Part shown: piece by piece, positions 34,017-42,421 of the stretch
Position numbering within the stretch: the stretch's first letter is position 1
How the letters are laid out: each line of letters begins with the position of its first letter
NCBI GenBank assembly: GCA_958428235.1
Contig: CAUAFG010000010.1
Coordinates: 1-64,000, forward strand
Direction of reading: 5' to 3'
Source of the DNA: Faeciplasma sp900553675
GTDB taxonomy: Bacteria > Bacillota > Clostridia > Oscillospirales > Ruminococcaceae
DNA length: 64,000 nucleotides
Position numbers and translations under genes: made by a program
The notes under the pieces: generated by a model
What the model saw: only the letters and a program-made list of their open reading frames with translations
What the model was told of the DNA's origin: nothing
Databases searched by the model: none

Positions 34017-34916
34017 ATGATGTTAGTATGGATTATATGTGCAGTGCTTTTTTTCGGGCTTATAGCCGCAGTCATTAAAATATATATTTTAAAAAGGAGC
34101 ATTGCCGAAATCCGCGAAGGCTTTTCGGAACGAGTTTTAAGCTCGATGGACACCAACACCCTTATCTCCGTATCCTCGCAGGATAAGGAGATCACCCGCC
34201 TTGCCGCTGCCATCAACAGCGAGCTGCGGGAGCTTCGCCGCCTTAAGCGGCAGTTTGAGCAGGGCGATATGGAGCTGCGCGAAGCCGTCACTAACATCTC
34301 GCACGATTTAAGAACACCGCTTACCGCTATATGCGGGTATCTTGATTTAATGCAGAGCCAGCCGATGAGCGAAAGCACCAAGCGGTATGTGTCTCTCATA
34401 TCCGAGCGGACATCAGCCTTAAAGCTGCTGACCGAGGAGCTTTTCCGCTACTCAATCATCCTTTCTGCCGACGAAGAGCCAAGCCTTGCGGACATCTCAC
34501 TCAATGCGGCTGTTGAGGACGCAGTGGCTGGGTTCTACGGCGCGCTTACCGGCAGAGGAATCACGCCCGAAATATCCATATGCGAAAATGAGGTTATCCG
34601 CAAACTTGACAAGGGCTTTGTTTCAAGAATCCTTGGAAACGTCCTGTCAAACGCCCTTAAATACAGCGACGGCGACCTTGGCGTTACCCTGTCGCCGGAC
34701 GGAGTTATAACCGTTTCCAACACGGCAGCGTCTCTGAGCGAGGTTCAGGTAGGGCGGCTTTTCGACAGATTCTACACCGTTGAAGCCGCAAGAAGCTCAA
34801 CCGGACTGGGGCTGTCCATTGCAAAAACCCTCTGCGAAAAAATGGGCGGAAGCATCTCCGCCGAATACGTTTGCCCACAACTTTCGATTATTATTGGTTT
34901 TCCCTCCGAGGGATAA
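34017..34916 (+). CDS. Sensor histidine kinase
   Basis: A 299-residue kinase with a single N-terminal hydrophobic helix (residues 3-22) and almost no extracellular part. The phosphoacceptor His96 lies in NISHDLRTPLTAICGY; the ATP-binding domain has GNVLSNALKYS and STGLGLSIAKTL. Kinases with such small sensor regions often read a stimulus through a partner transporter, so the neighbouring ABC permeases are the likely sensors. It is the partner of the response regulator at 29641. AGGTGAT precedes the ATG. Confidence 0.93.
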   Translation: MMLVWIICAVLFFGLIAAVIKIYILKRSIAEIREGFSERVLSSMDTNTLISVSSQDKEITRLAAAINSELRELRRLKRQFEQGDMELREAVTNISHDLRTPLTAICGYLDLMQSQPMSESTKRYVSLISERTSALKLLTEELFRYSIILSADEEPSLADISLNAAVEDAVAGFYGALTGRGITPEISICENEVIRKLDKGFVSRILGNVLSNALKYSDGDLGVTLSPDGVITVSNTAASLSEVQVGRLFDRFYTVEAARSSTGLGLSIAKTLCEKMGGSISAEYVCPQLSIIIGFPSEG

Positions 34917-34935
34917 ATCTATCAGGTAAAAAACT

Positions 34936-35526
34936 ATGCACAACATCTATATTCTTTTAACACGCTCGTCCACGATGATTTCAAGAGCGATCCATTACAC
35001 CACCGGAGATGATTTTACTCACTCCTCCATCGCCTACGATGATGATTTATACACACTTTGCAGCTTCGGAAGAAAATATCCGCGGCTTATGTTCCCTGCG
35101 GGACTTGTCAGCGAGGGGCTGGAGTATGGGTATTACCGGCTTCATGCAAATATGCCCTGCGCACTGCTTGGATTAAGCGTTTCAGACGAGGTTTACGCCA
35201 GAATCCGCAACCGCGTTGACCGCATGAGAATGCAAAAGGACGACTACCGTTACGACGTTAGAGGACTGATACGCTGCAAATTAGGCAAGGAATCAAACCG
35301 CCCGAACAGATATTTCTGCTCGAAATTTGTTTCGGAGGTGCTCGGGGATTCCGGAGCTCTCAGGCTTCCCAAGCCAACCTCGCTTATGCGCCCGCAGGAC
35401 TTTATGGATATGCCCCAGCTGACCGTTCTATATCGCGGAAGCATAGCCGGACTGATACTAAAGGTGCAGCTTGAAGAGATTTCCAAGCACGTTGCCGCAA
35501 TAAAAGCACCAAAAGCACTTCTTTAA
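34936..35526 (+). CDS. Permuted papain-like (YiiX/C92-type) protein
   Basis: A 196-residue protein with His29 in DDFTHSSIAYDD and Cys128 in RYFCSKFVSEVLGDSG. The His precedes the Cys, the order of circularly permuted papain-like amidases of the YiiX/YaeF type, and SSIAYD with CSKFV match that pattern. No signal peptide is visible, so it is probably cytoplasmic or membrane-associated. It follows the kinase by 19 bases and precedes a strong terminator, so it belongs to the transporter operon. Its substrate is unknown. Confidence 0.65.
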   Translation: MHNIYILLTRSSTMISRAIHYTTGDDFTHSSIAYDDDLYTLCSFGRKYPRLMFPAGLVSEGLEYGYYRLHANMPCALLGLSVSDEVYARIRNRVDRMRMQKDDYRYDVRGLIRCKLGKESNRPNRYFCSKFVSEVLGDSGALRLPKPTSLMRPQDFMDMPQLTVLYRGSIAGLILKVQLEEISKHVAAIKAPKALL

Positions 35527-35539
35527 ACAAAACAACTCA

Positions 35540-35577
35540 AACCGACGTGTGGGAAGGTTCCCATGCGCCGGTTTTTT
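35540..35577 (+). terminator. Terminator of the two-component/ABC operon
   Basis: AACCGACGTGTGGGAA pairs with TTCCCATGCGCCGGTT at 15 of 16 positions, followed by TTTTTT. Confidence 0.9.
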
Positions 35578-35619
35578 GCGATTTTTCATGCCGTTATCAC
35601 AAAATATAGGTCTTCGCCG

Positions 35620-35648
35620 TTGATTTTCGGCAGAATATGTTGTATAAT
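35620..35648 (+). promoter_or_regulatory. Promoter of the cysteine desulfurase operon
   Basis: TTGATT (35620-35625), 17 bases and TATAAT (35643-35648). A TATGCGCATA palindrome follows about 20 bases on and could be an operator. Confidence 0.65.
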
Positions 35649-35751
35649 ATAATATAATTGTGTACTATGCGCATAGCATATATGTGTATATTTGCGCATT
35701 TTATAAATGCAATATTTCAGCTAAAAGAATTGTATTCTTTTCGGAGGACTT

Positions 35752-36882
35752 ATGATATACTTAGACAACGCGGCGACGACTAAGGTCATGCCAGAAGCGG
35801 CAGACGGAGTGATCGCCGGCATGACCGAAAGCTTCGGCAATCCATCCAGCATGCACAAGCTTGGAGTGAATGCCGAAAGGCTTGTTTCCTTTTCTCAAAG
35901 AAAGCTGCTTTCCGCCTTGGGAGACTCTTCCGGCAGGATAATATTCACCTCCGGAGCCACCGAATCCAACAACACCGCAATTTTCGGTCTTGCAGAAATC
36001 TACGGCAGGAGAAAAAAGAGAGTCGTAACAACATCTGTCGAGCATCCCTCGGTTGCAAAAGCTTTTGAGCGGCTTGCCGAAATGGGGTACGAGGTTGCAA
36101 CAGTCCACCCTAACGAGCAGGGTGAAATCACCGAGGATATGCTTGTAAAAGCGGTGGATTCAAACACCTGTCTTATCAGTGCAATGCTTGTAAACAACGA
36201 AACAGGATATATTCTTCCGATAGATAAGGCTTTTCCAAAGATAAAAAAGCTCTATCCCGATTGCATGACGCACTGCGACTGCGTTCAGGGCTTTGAAAAG
36301 CTGCATGTATCGGTAAAAAAGCTTGGGTGCGACGCTCTTTCTTTAAGCGGTCACAAGATTTACGCCCCCAAGGGCATAGGCGCGCTGTATCTTAAAAGCG
36401 GCGTGAGAATAAAGCCTTTAATGCTTGGCGGAGGTCAGCAGAACGCTCTGCGCTCGGGCACCGAGCCCGTCCCGCTGATATACGGCATGGGCAGAGCGGT
36501 TGAAGCTCTCGACCCCACAATTGACGAGCGTTTGGCACACGTCCGTGAGATTAACGCCTATGCGCGGAATGCGCTGGCGCAGATTGGCGCGGTTGTTCTT
36601 TCAAGTCCCGAGGCAAGCCCGTATATACTCAGCATAGCGGTTCCCGAAATTAAGAGTGAGACTGTTTTGCACCATCTCGAAGCTTCGCAGATATACGTTT
36701 CCAGCGGGTCTGCTTGCTCCAAGGGCAAAAAAAGCGGGGTTCTGGCAGAATTTAAGGTCAGCGAAAAATACATCGACAGCGTTATCAGGCTGAGCTTTTC
36801 TTATGAGAACAATAAGGAGGACATCGACCTCTTGGCTGCAAAGCTGAAAGATGGCATGGATTCTCTTGCAAAAATAAAGTAA
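35752..36882 (+). CDS. Cysteine desulfurase
   Basis: A 376-residue class V aminotransferase of the NifS/IscS group. It begins with IYLDNAATT, the PLP lysine is Lys202 in SGHKIYAPKG, the catalytic Cys322 lies in SSGSACSKG, and PLMLGGGQQNALRSGTE is in between. Sulfur from cysteine is moved to a persulfide and passed to an acceptor. The next gene is thiI, so the likely acceptor is ThiI for 4-thiouridine in tRNA, as in other Firmicutes with a dedicated NifZ-type desulfurase. TTTTCGGAGGACTT precedes the ATG. Confidence 0.93.
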   Translation: MIYLDNAATTKVMPEAADGVIAGMTESFGNPSSMHKLGVNAERLVSFSQRKLLSALGDSSGRIIFTSGATESNNTAIFGLAEIYGRRKKRVVTTSVEHPSVAKAFERLAEMGYEVATVHPNEQGEITEDMLVKAVDSNTCLISAMLVNNETGYILPIDKAFPKIKKLYPDCMTHCDCVQGFEKLHVSVKKLGCDALSLSGHKIYAPKGIGALYLKSGVRIKPLMLGGGQQNALRSGTEPVPLIYGMGRAVEALDPTIDERLAHVREINAYARNALAQIGAVVLSSPEASPYILSIAVPEIKSETVLHHLEASQIYVSSGSACSKGKKSGVLAEFKVSEKYIDSVIRLSFSYENNKEDIDLLAAKLKDGMDSLAKIK

Positions 36883-36896
36883 AAGGATAGAGATAT

Positions 36897-38087
36897 ATGA
36901 AGCAGGTAATACTGTGCAAATACGGTGAAATAGTATTAAAGGGGCTCAACCGCTCCGGCTTTGAAGCCGAGCTTATGCGAAACGTTCGGCGCAGGCTAAA
37001 GCCGCTGGGCGATATAAAGCTGAGCTCAAGGCAGTCAACGCTGTTCGTCGAGCCGGAGTCTGACGATATCGACTTCGACGAGGTTATAGAACGCCTGAAA
37101 AAGGTTTACGGCATTGCAAAAATATGCCCTGCTATCGCGGTGGAAAAAAAGCTTGACGCTATTTTAGAGACTGTAAAGGAATACTTAGGAGACGCTCTGG
37201 AATCCGCACACAGCTTTAAGGTTGAAGCCAAGCGCGCCGACAAGCGGTTTGCCATGACCTCCCCCGAAATAATGGCAGAGCTTGGCGGAATGATTTTAGA
37301 AGCATACCCGCACCTGACAGTAGACGTTAAGCACCCCGAAATAACTGTAGTATGCGAAATAAGGGACGATGCGGCTTATGTTCACGCCCTGCCCATAGAC
37401 GGCGCGGGCGGAATACCGGTGGGAACATCGGGCAGAGCATTGCTTTTGCTTTCGGGCGGCATAGACTCCCCTGTTGCCGGAACCATGATGGCAAAGCGCG
37501 GAGTTATAGTCAGCGCAATCCACTTCCTGTCGCCGCCGTATACCTCCGAGCGCGCTTTAATCAAGGTAGAAAAGCTTGCCGCCAAAATGGCCGAGTGCTG
37601 CGGACAGATCACCCTGTTTACCGTGCCGTTCACTAAAATTCAGGAGGCAATACGCGACAACTGCCCCGAAGAGCTGTTCACCATAATAATGCGCAGACTG
37701 ATGATGGAGATAGCCCAGCGAGTCGCGGCACAATACGACTTTGCGGCGCTTGTAACCGGTGAAAGCATTGGTCAGGTGGCTTCGCAGACGATGGCGGCAA
37801 TGGTAACGACCGACGCCGTTTGCAGAATTCCCGTATTCCGCCCCTGCGTTGCTCTTGACAAAAAGGAAATTGTGGACATCGCCTACAAAATAGGCACCTT
37901 TGATATTTCCATCGAGCCTTATGAGGACTGCTGCACCGTTTTTACACCTAAACACCCCAAAACAAAACCTACACTTGAAGAGGTTGCAAGAGCGCAGAGT
38001 GCCTTCGACTTCGAGCCGCTTTTGCAAGAAGCTGTTGCGGGAATAACCTTTAAGACCTTTAAGCCATATGTTGAATATGATTTTTGA
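36897..38087 (+). CDS. thiI: tRNA 4-thiouridine synthase ThiI
   Basis: A 396-residue protein with N-terminal ferredoxin-like and THUMP domains (about 1-165), then a PP-loop adenylation domain with LLLSGGIDSPVAGTMMAKRG. There is no C-terminal rhodanese domain, which fits the neighbouring desulfurase supplying sulfur directly, the Bacillus-like arrangement. It acts on U8 of tRNA, which serves as a UV sensor in some bacteria; a role in thiamine thiazole synthesis is less certain in this form. AAAGGATAGAGAT precedes the ATG. Confidence 0.95.
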   Translation: MKQVILCKYGEIVLKGLNRSGFEAELMRNVRRRLKPLGDIKLSSRQSTLFVEPESDDIDFDEVIERLKKVYGIAKICPAIAVEKKLDAILETVKEYLGDALESAHSFKVEAKRADKRFAMTSPEIMAELGGMILEAYPHLTVDVKHPEITVVCEIRDDAAYVHALPIDGAGGIPVGTSGRALLLLSGGIDSPVAGTMMAKRGVIVSAIHFLSPPYTSERALIKVEKLAAKMAECCGQITLFTVPFTKIQEAIRDNCPEELFTIIMRRLMMEIAQRVAAQYDFAALVTGESIGQVASQTMAAMVTTDAVCRIPVFRPCVALDKKEIVDIAYKIGTFDISIEPYEDCCTVFTPKHPKTKPTLEEVARAQSAFDFEPLLQEAVAGITFKTFKPYVEYDF

Positions 38088-38106
38088 TAAGGAAGCGTAC
38101 CGATTC

Positions 38107-38655
38107 ATGATAAAAGACGAAATTTTAAGTGGAAAATTGAGTTCAGACCCCGAAGATATCTCGACATATATTGACAAAACCGCATCGGATGTAGTAAAAT
38201 ACTTAGTTGAGCACGGAATTAAGATAGCCGTTGCGGAAAGCTGTACCGGCGGCATCTTAGCAGGAGCCATAACAAGCATTCCGGGGGCTTCGGAAATATT
38301 TGAATGCGGAATAGTCTCCTACTCCGAAAGAATAAAGTCGCAGCTGTTAGGGCTCCCCATGGAGCTTATTGACGACTGCGGAGTTGTCAGCGAAACGGTC
38401 GCCCTTGCAATGGCGCAGGGGGTAAGGCTTGTGTCGCACGCGGACATCGGAGTGGGCATTACCGGCATTGCAGGTCCCACAGGGGGAAGCAAGGAGCAGC
38501 CGGTTGGAACGGTGTACGTTTCAGTTATATATAAGGAGCAATCATTCACCCAAAACCTCAGGCTTTACGAGCTTGGCGAGCTTTCAAGGCGTCAGATCCG
38601 CCTTATAACCTGCGCATATGCTCTTGAAGCAATTTGTGACGCAGTGAAAGGTTGA
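38107..38655 (+). CDS. pncC: CinA C-terminal domain protein (nicotinamide-nucleotide amidase)
   Basis: A 182-residue CinA-type amidase that hydrolyses NMN to nicotinate mononucleotide in characterised members. AESCTGGILAGAITSIPGAS, FECGIVSYSERIK and GITGIAGPTGGSKEQPVGTVYV are the family motifs. The start at 38107 is preferred because AAGGAAG lies eleven bases upstream; an ATG at 38068 would overlap thiI and has no ribosome site. The N-terminal CinA half is absent, as in single-domain PncC. Confidence 0.88.
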   Translation: MIKDEILSGKLSSDPEDISTYIDKTASDVVKYLVEHGIKIAVAESCTGGILAGAITSIPGASEIFECGIVSYSERIKSQLLGLPMELIDDCGVVSETVALAMAQGVRLVSHADIGVGITGIAGPTGGSKEQPVGTVYVSVIYKEQSFTQNLRLYELGELSRRQIRLITCAYALEAICDAVKG

Positions 38656-38662
38656 TTGATAT

Positions 38663-39820
38663 ATGTCAATGCTGAATGAAGTCCGCCCGGCGGAGGTCGA
38701 AAAGCGCGACCGGTCGTTAAAGGGCAGACTAAAAGAGCTTCTTCCGTGGAAGGGCGACGATGTTAAGGAAATCATCCGCAAGCTTGTCTATATAACCGCT
38801 ATGTGTGTGCTGATCTATTCGTTTTACGAAGTTTATGTGTATCAATTCGGCTCAAGCGATATGCACGAAAGCAACGATTACCTCAGCAATCTTTACAATC
38901 AGGGCGACGACCAGCCGGACAGCACTACTTTAGACCCCGCAGTTACAGCCCAGCCGGTCAACACGGATACGCCTGTTGTCAGCGGAAGCGAGAACACCGG
39001 AGATGATGCGCAGACCCAGCCGGATGTACCGGTTAATCCCGAGGATCTGATACTGCCCAGAATCAAGCCTATTTACGAGAGCAATCACGATACAATAGGC
39101 TGGCTGACAATAGACGGATTAACCGACTCCAAAGGTGCCAACCGCATCGATCACCCCGTTATGCAGTGCAACGACAACGACTATTATCTGAGCCACGATT
39201 TCTACGGTAGAGAGAAAAAATACGGTGCGCTTTTTGCCGACTGTCATGTTAAGATCACCCACGATTCGGGTCCGCAAAACACCATTATTTACGGTCATAA
39301 CATGGCTTCGGGATCCTTTTTCGCCCCTCTGCACGAGTACAAAAAGAGAGTCTCATTCGTCAGCGAGCACAGGCTCGTAACCTTCAGCACCCTTTGGGAA
39401 GAAAACAAATATATAATCATTGGCTGTTTCTTAACCGGTATCAAGGAGGATCAGGACAATATCCCGATTTTCAGATACCATGTAGCCTTTGATTTTGAAG
39501 ACAACACCGACTTTATCGAGTGGTATGCCAATGTTATGTACAGAAGCTATTATACCTCCGATATCCCATGTTCCATTAACGACGAATATCTGACCCTTTC
39601 CACCTGCTCAACCGAAATCTACGATTCGAGATTTGTTGTTGTAGCAAGAAAGCTGCGTGACGGTGAGGACGCTTCGCAGTATACGTATTACTCAAATCCT
39701 GACGCAAGAAAGCCCGCCGCCTTCTATAAAGCCTACGGAATGAAGGTGCCGGACGATAAGGGTCCCGACTACGATTATTACAAAGATATTCTATCAAAAA
39801 TGGAAGGAAATGAAAACTGA
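38663..39820 (+). CDS. Class B sortase
   Basis: A 385-residue class B-type sortase. One helix near residues 40-58 anchors it, with a Ser/Thr/Pro/Asp-rich linker (about 70-130) before the catalytic barrel. Catalytic residues are His212 in YGHNMASG, Cys315 in LSTCS and Arg323 in DSRFVVVAR. Class B sortases cleave NPxTN-like or similar motifs and attach proteins to the wall. A second class B sortase overlaps its stop codon. No substrate with a typical B-type motif is adjacent. A substrate with PADTG tail may be the protein at 59845. Confidence 0.92.
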   Translation: MSMLNEVRPAEVEKRDRSLKGRLKELLPWKGDDVKEIIRKLVYITAMCVLIYSFYEVYVYQFGSSDMHESNDYLSNLYNQGDDQPDSTTLDPAVTAQPVNTDTPVVSGSENTGDDAQTQPDVPVNPEDLILPRIKPIYESNHDTIGWLTIDGLTDSKGANRIDHPVMQCNDNDYYLSHDFYGREKKYGALFADCHVKITHDSGPQNTIIYGHNMASGSFFAPLHEYKKRVSFVSEHRLVTFSTLWEENKYIIIGCFLTGIKEDQDNIPIFRYHVAFDFEDNTDFIEWYANVMYRSYYTSDIPCSINDEYLTLSTCSTEIYDSRFVVVARKLRDGEDASQYTYYSNPDARKPAAFYKAYGMKVPDDKGPDYDYYKDILSKMEGNEN

Positions 39821-40722
39821 TGTTTAAGTCAAAGTCAAAGAGAATCATAGCAAAAGTACTGTCATTCGTTGTGTGCGTATCCTGCGCGGCAAGCGTTTTG
39901 TCCGGCTGTACAAGAAGGATTGAAGAGGAGCCTCCGGTCTCCGAAACGCTGCCCACCCAGCCGTCCATCACGACGGTTCCGACCACTCCCGAGCCGGTGA
40001 CAACGCCGGCTACCACCCTTCCGCCCGAACCGGAGTCGTTGGAAAAATATAAGGAATATTACGAGCGCAACAACGAATTTGTCGGCTGGATTCAGATTCC
40101 GACCATAAAGCACTCTAACGGCGACTTATATGTTGACTATCCGGTTGTTCAGGCAAAGGACAACCAAAAATACATAGACAAGGATTTCGACGGCAAAAAG
40201 TCTAAATCCGGAGCAATTTACGCAGACTACAAAATTCCGATAACCGCAACCAACCATGCCGATAATATCACCCTGTTCGGTCACAGTATGGCTGACAAAA
40301 CCTTCTTCCGCAGGGTTTTGGACTACAAAAAGGGCGTTGACTTTGTCAAAGAGAATTACGTCATCAACTTCGACACCCGCTGGGAAGAAAATCAGTATGT
40401 CGTCGTTGCCTGCTTCCTTATCGGAATTTATGAATGGCAGGACGATGAGCCCCTGTTTGAATACTTTAAGTGCAGAAATTTTGATACCGAAGAGGACTAT
40501 AATTACTTTTACGATAATATAATGCTTAGGAGCGACTATTTAAGCGACATCGAGTGCCACTATGGGGACGAGTTTATATCGCTTTCCACCTGCGCGTATG
40601 ATTTCGACGATTCGAGATATGTCGTCGTTGCAAGAAAGGTGCGCGAAGGTGAGGACATCTCCGGCTATCCCGATACATATGTCAAGAATAAAAACAGGCA
40701 CAGACCGTCAATCCTTGATTAA
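39820..40722 (+). CDS. Class B sortase with lipoprotein signal
   Basis: A 300-residue class B sortase whose N-terminus differs from its neighbour: a 29-residue signal ends with LSGC, so Cys30 is probably lipidated and the enzyme is tethered by lipid rather than a helix. A Thr/Pro-rich linker follows, and the catalytic residues are His155 in FGHSMADK, Cys258 in LSTCAYD and Arg266 in DSRYVVVAR. The ATG overlaps the previous stop as TGATG, implying coupled translation. Sequence similarity between the two is clear in the barrel, so they probably arose by duplication with change of anchor. Confidence 0.9.
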   Translation: MFKSKSKRIIAKVLSFVVCVSCAASVLSGCTRRIEEEPPVSETLPTQPSITTVPTTPEPVTTPATTLPPEPESLEKYKEYYERNNEFVGWIQIPTIKHSNGDLYVDYPVVQAKDNQKYIDKDFDGKKSKSGAIYADYKIPITATNHADNITLFGHSMADKTFFRRVLDYKKGVDFVKENYVINFDTRWEENQYVVVACFLIGIYEWQDDEPLFEYFKCRNFDTEEDYNYFYDNIMLRSDYLSDIECHYGDEFISLSTCAYDFDDSRYVVVARKVREGEDISGYPDTYVKNKNRHRPSILD

Positions 40723-40769
40723 ATACTGATTTCAGACTGAAATTAAGTATAAAGCCGGAAATTCATGGC

Positions 40770-40828
40770 AAGATTCAATAAAGAAGACCGCCTGAATCAT
40801 TCATCGCGGCAAGCAAAAAGTCTTGCCT
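40770..40828 (+). promoter_or_regulatory. Inverted repeat in the leader of the SpoIID-like gene
   Basis: GGCAAGA and TCTTGCC bracket about 58 bp, with an inner ATTCA/TGAAT pair. No T-tract follows, so it is not an ordinary terminator. It may be a leader structure or operator. Confidence 0.35.
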
Positions 40829-40856
40829 GATTAACGGACAGAAAGGAGTGCATGGC

Positions 40857-42350
40857 TTGAAGAAAAAATTTTCTATACGACGAACCATCATACTCTTATC
40901 AATCATACTTGTTTATTCCTGCGCAGTCTGCTTTATAAGCTTTTTGGCAAAGAAGGCTGTTTTGGAGGACTTAAGCTATCCAAGCACCTCACCGCTTTCG
41001 GTTGTGCTCAATGCAGACGACGGTCTTGAAAGCAGTGAGGAGGTAAGCGTTCCCAACTACTACGACAAGCTTGAGCGCATAGAAAACAAGGCACAGATAG
41101 ACGAATACGGCATTTTTGCGCCGGTGACCACCGAAATTTCGGCAGTTACCACCGCTCCCGAAGACGATACTTCGAGCGTAACCACCACACCGCCCGAAAC
41201 CACCGCCCAGCCAACCACCCCCAAGGCGGAGGAAACTACCAAGGAGACCACCAAAGCCACCAAAAAGTCAACCGAAAAGACCACCGAAAAGCCCGTAACA
41301 ACTACTACGGAGGAAGAAAATCCGGAGGTTGATGTTGAGGATGATGATCCTCAGATAGAAGAGGACGTGGACGTTAGCGTAGATATAGACGATCAGGAGC
41401 TAGACTCCAACGTTCAGGCGGAGGAGGATAACAGCCAGCCTTACGACGATCAGAGCATCCAGGATTTATTGCAGCAGTACTATGCCAATCTTGGTATGTC
41501 GGGCGGGCTTCAGAGCTTCCCGGCGGATATGCTCTACAGCGGCAGAAGCTACCGCGACGATATCGTTACCATATACGACAAGGCGTCCGGAAGATATGTT
41601 ACCGACAATGCCTTTGATATAGTCTGCGCGGTGACCTTCAACGAAATAGGAACCTCGCGCCATGAGGAAGCTATCAAGGCTCAGGCGGTTGCCGTTTACA
41701 CCTACATCAAGTACTATCAGCAAAAGGGCGAATACGCTTCGCTCAGCCGCAAGCAGGACGTTCCGCAGCTTATTATCGACTGCGTTACGGCGGTCGACGG
41801 CTTGGCAATGTTCTACGACGGCGAATACATCATGGCAGCATTTTCGGCTTCGACTGCCGGAGTTACCTGCTCCTCGGAAAACGTCTGGGGTGGAGAAAGA
41901 GGCTATCTGAAGTCTGTAATCAGCGAATTTGACCATTTAGACACTAAAAACTATGGCAGAGTTACCACCTACACCGCAGACGAGCTTAAAAAGAAAATCG
42001 AATCGAAGACAGACATAAATCTTTCCGGAAACTGTGCAAACTGGATACAGATCCTTTCCTACGGCGACGGTGGATATGTCGATAAAATCGCTATCGACGG
42101 TCACACCTCGGCGGAGGTATCCGGCAAAGAACGCGAGCTTACGGCTCACATTTTCAGGACATACATCTTAAGTATTCGTTCAACCTGCTTTACCGTCAGC
42201 TACTCAAACGGTGTGTTCACCTTTGTGACATACGGATACGGACACGGCGTTGGAATGTCGCAGGTGGGCGCGGACTTGTACGCCGAATACGGCGGCTACA
42301 CCTTCGATCAGATTCTGCACCACTACTATACGGATATTGTAATTCAATAA
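40857..42350 (+). CDS. SpoIID/LytB-domain protein
   Basis: A 497-residue secreted or membrane-anchored protein. An N-terminal helix (about 8-30) is followed by a long Thr/Glu/Lys-rich region and an acidic stretch to about residue 190, then a SpoIID-like domain to the end, with EEAIKAQAVAVYTYIKYYQQ carrying the catalytic-type Glu and GYGHGVGMSQVGADLYAEYG near the end. SpoIID-type proteins are lytic transglycosylases on cell wall peptidoglycan. The TTG at 40857 is preferred because AAAGGAG ends eight bases upstream; the GTG at 40848 lies inside that ribosome site. Confidence 0.88.
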   Translation: MKKKFSIRRTIILLSIILVYSCAVCFISFLAKKAVLEDLSYPSTSPLSVVLNADDGLESSEEVSVPNYYDKLERIENKAQIDEYGIFAPVTTEISAVTTAPEDDTSSVTTTPPETTAQPTTPKAEETTKETTKATKKSTEKTTEKPVTTTTEEENPEVDVEDDDPQIEEDVDVSVDIDDQELDSNVQAEEDNSQPYDDQSIQDLLQQYYANLGMSGGLQSFPADMLYSGRSYRDDIVTIYDKASGRYVTDNAFDIVCAVTFNEIGTSRHEEAIKAQAVAVYTYIKYYQQKGEYASLSRKQDVPQLIIDCVTAVDGLAMFYDGEYIMAAFSASTAGVTCSSENVWGGERGYLKSVISEFDHLDTKNYGRVTTYTADELKKKIESKTDINLSGNCANWIQILSYGDGGYVDKIAIDGHTSAEVSGKERELTAHIFRTYILSIRSTCFTVSYSNGVFTFVTYGYGHGVGMSQVGADLYAEYGGYTFDQILHHYYTDIVIQ

Positions 42351-42356
42351 CAATCA

Positions 42357-42381
42357 GAGCCGACCTTGCAAAAGTCGGCTC
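42357..42381 (+). terminator. Hairpin after the SpoIID-like gene
   Basis: GAGCCGAC pairs with GTCGGCTC around CTTGCAAAA. The following tract is only weakly T-rich (AACTTCTATTTC), so termination may be partial. Confidence 0.55.
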
Positions 42382-42421
42382 AACTTCTATTTCAGAAAAT
42401 CGCAGGCAAGAGGTAATTTAC

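Noticed and set aside
40848..40857. GTG start for the SpoIID-like protein
   Set aside because: It lies inside the AAAGGAG ribosome site; the TTG at 40857 has proper spacing.
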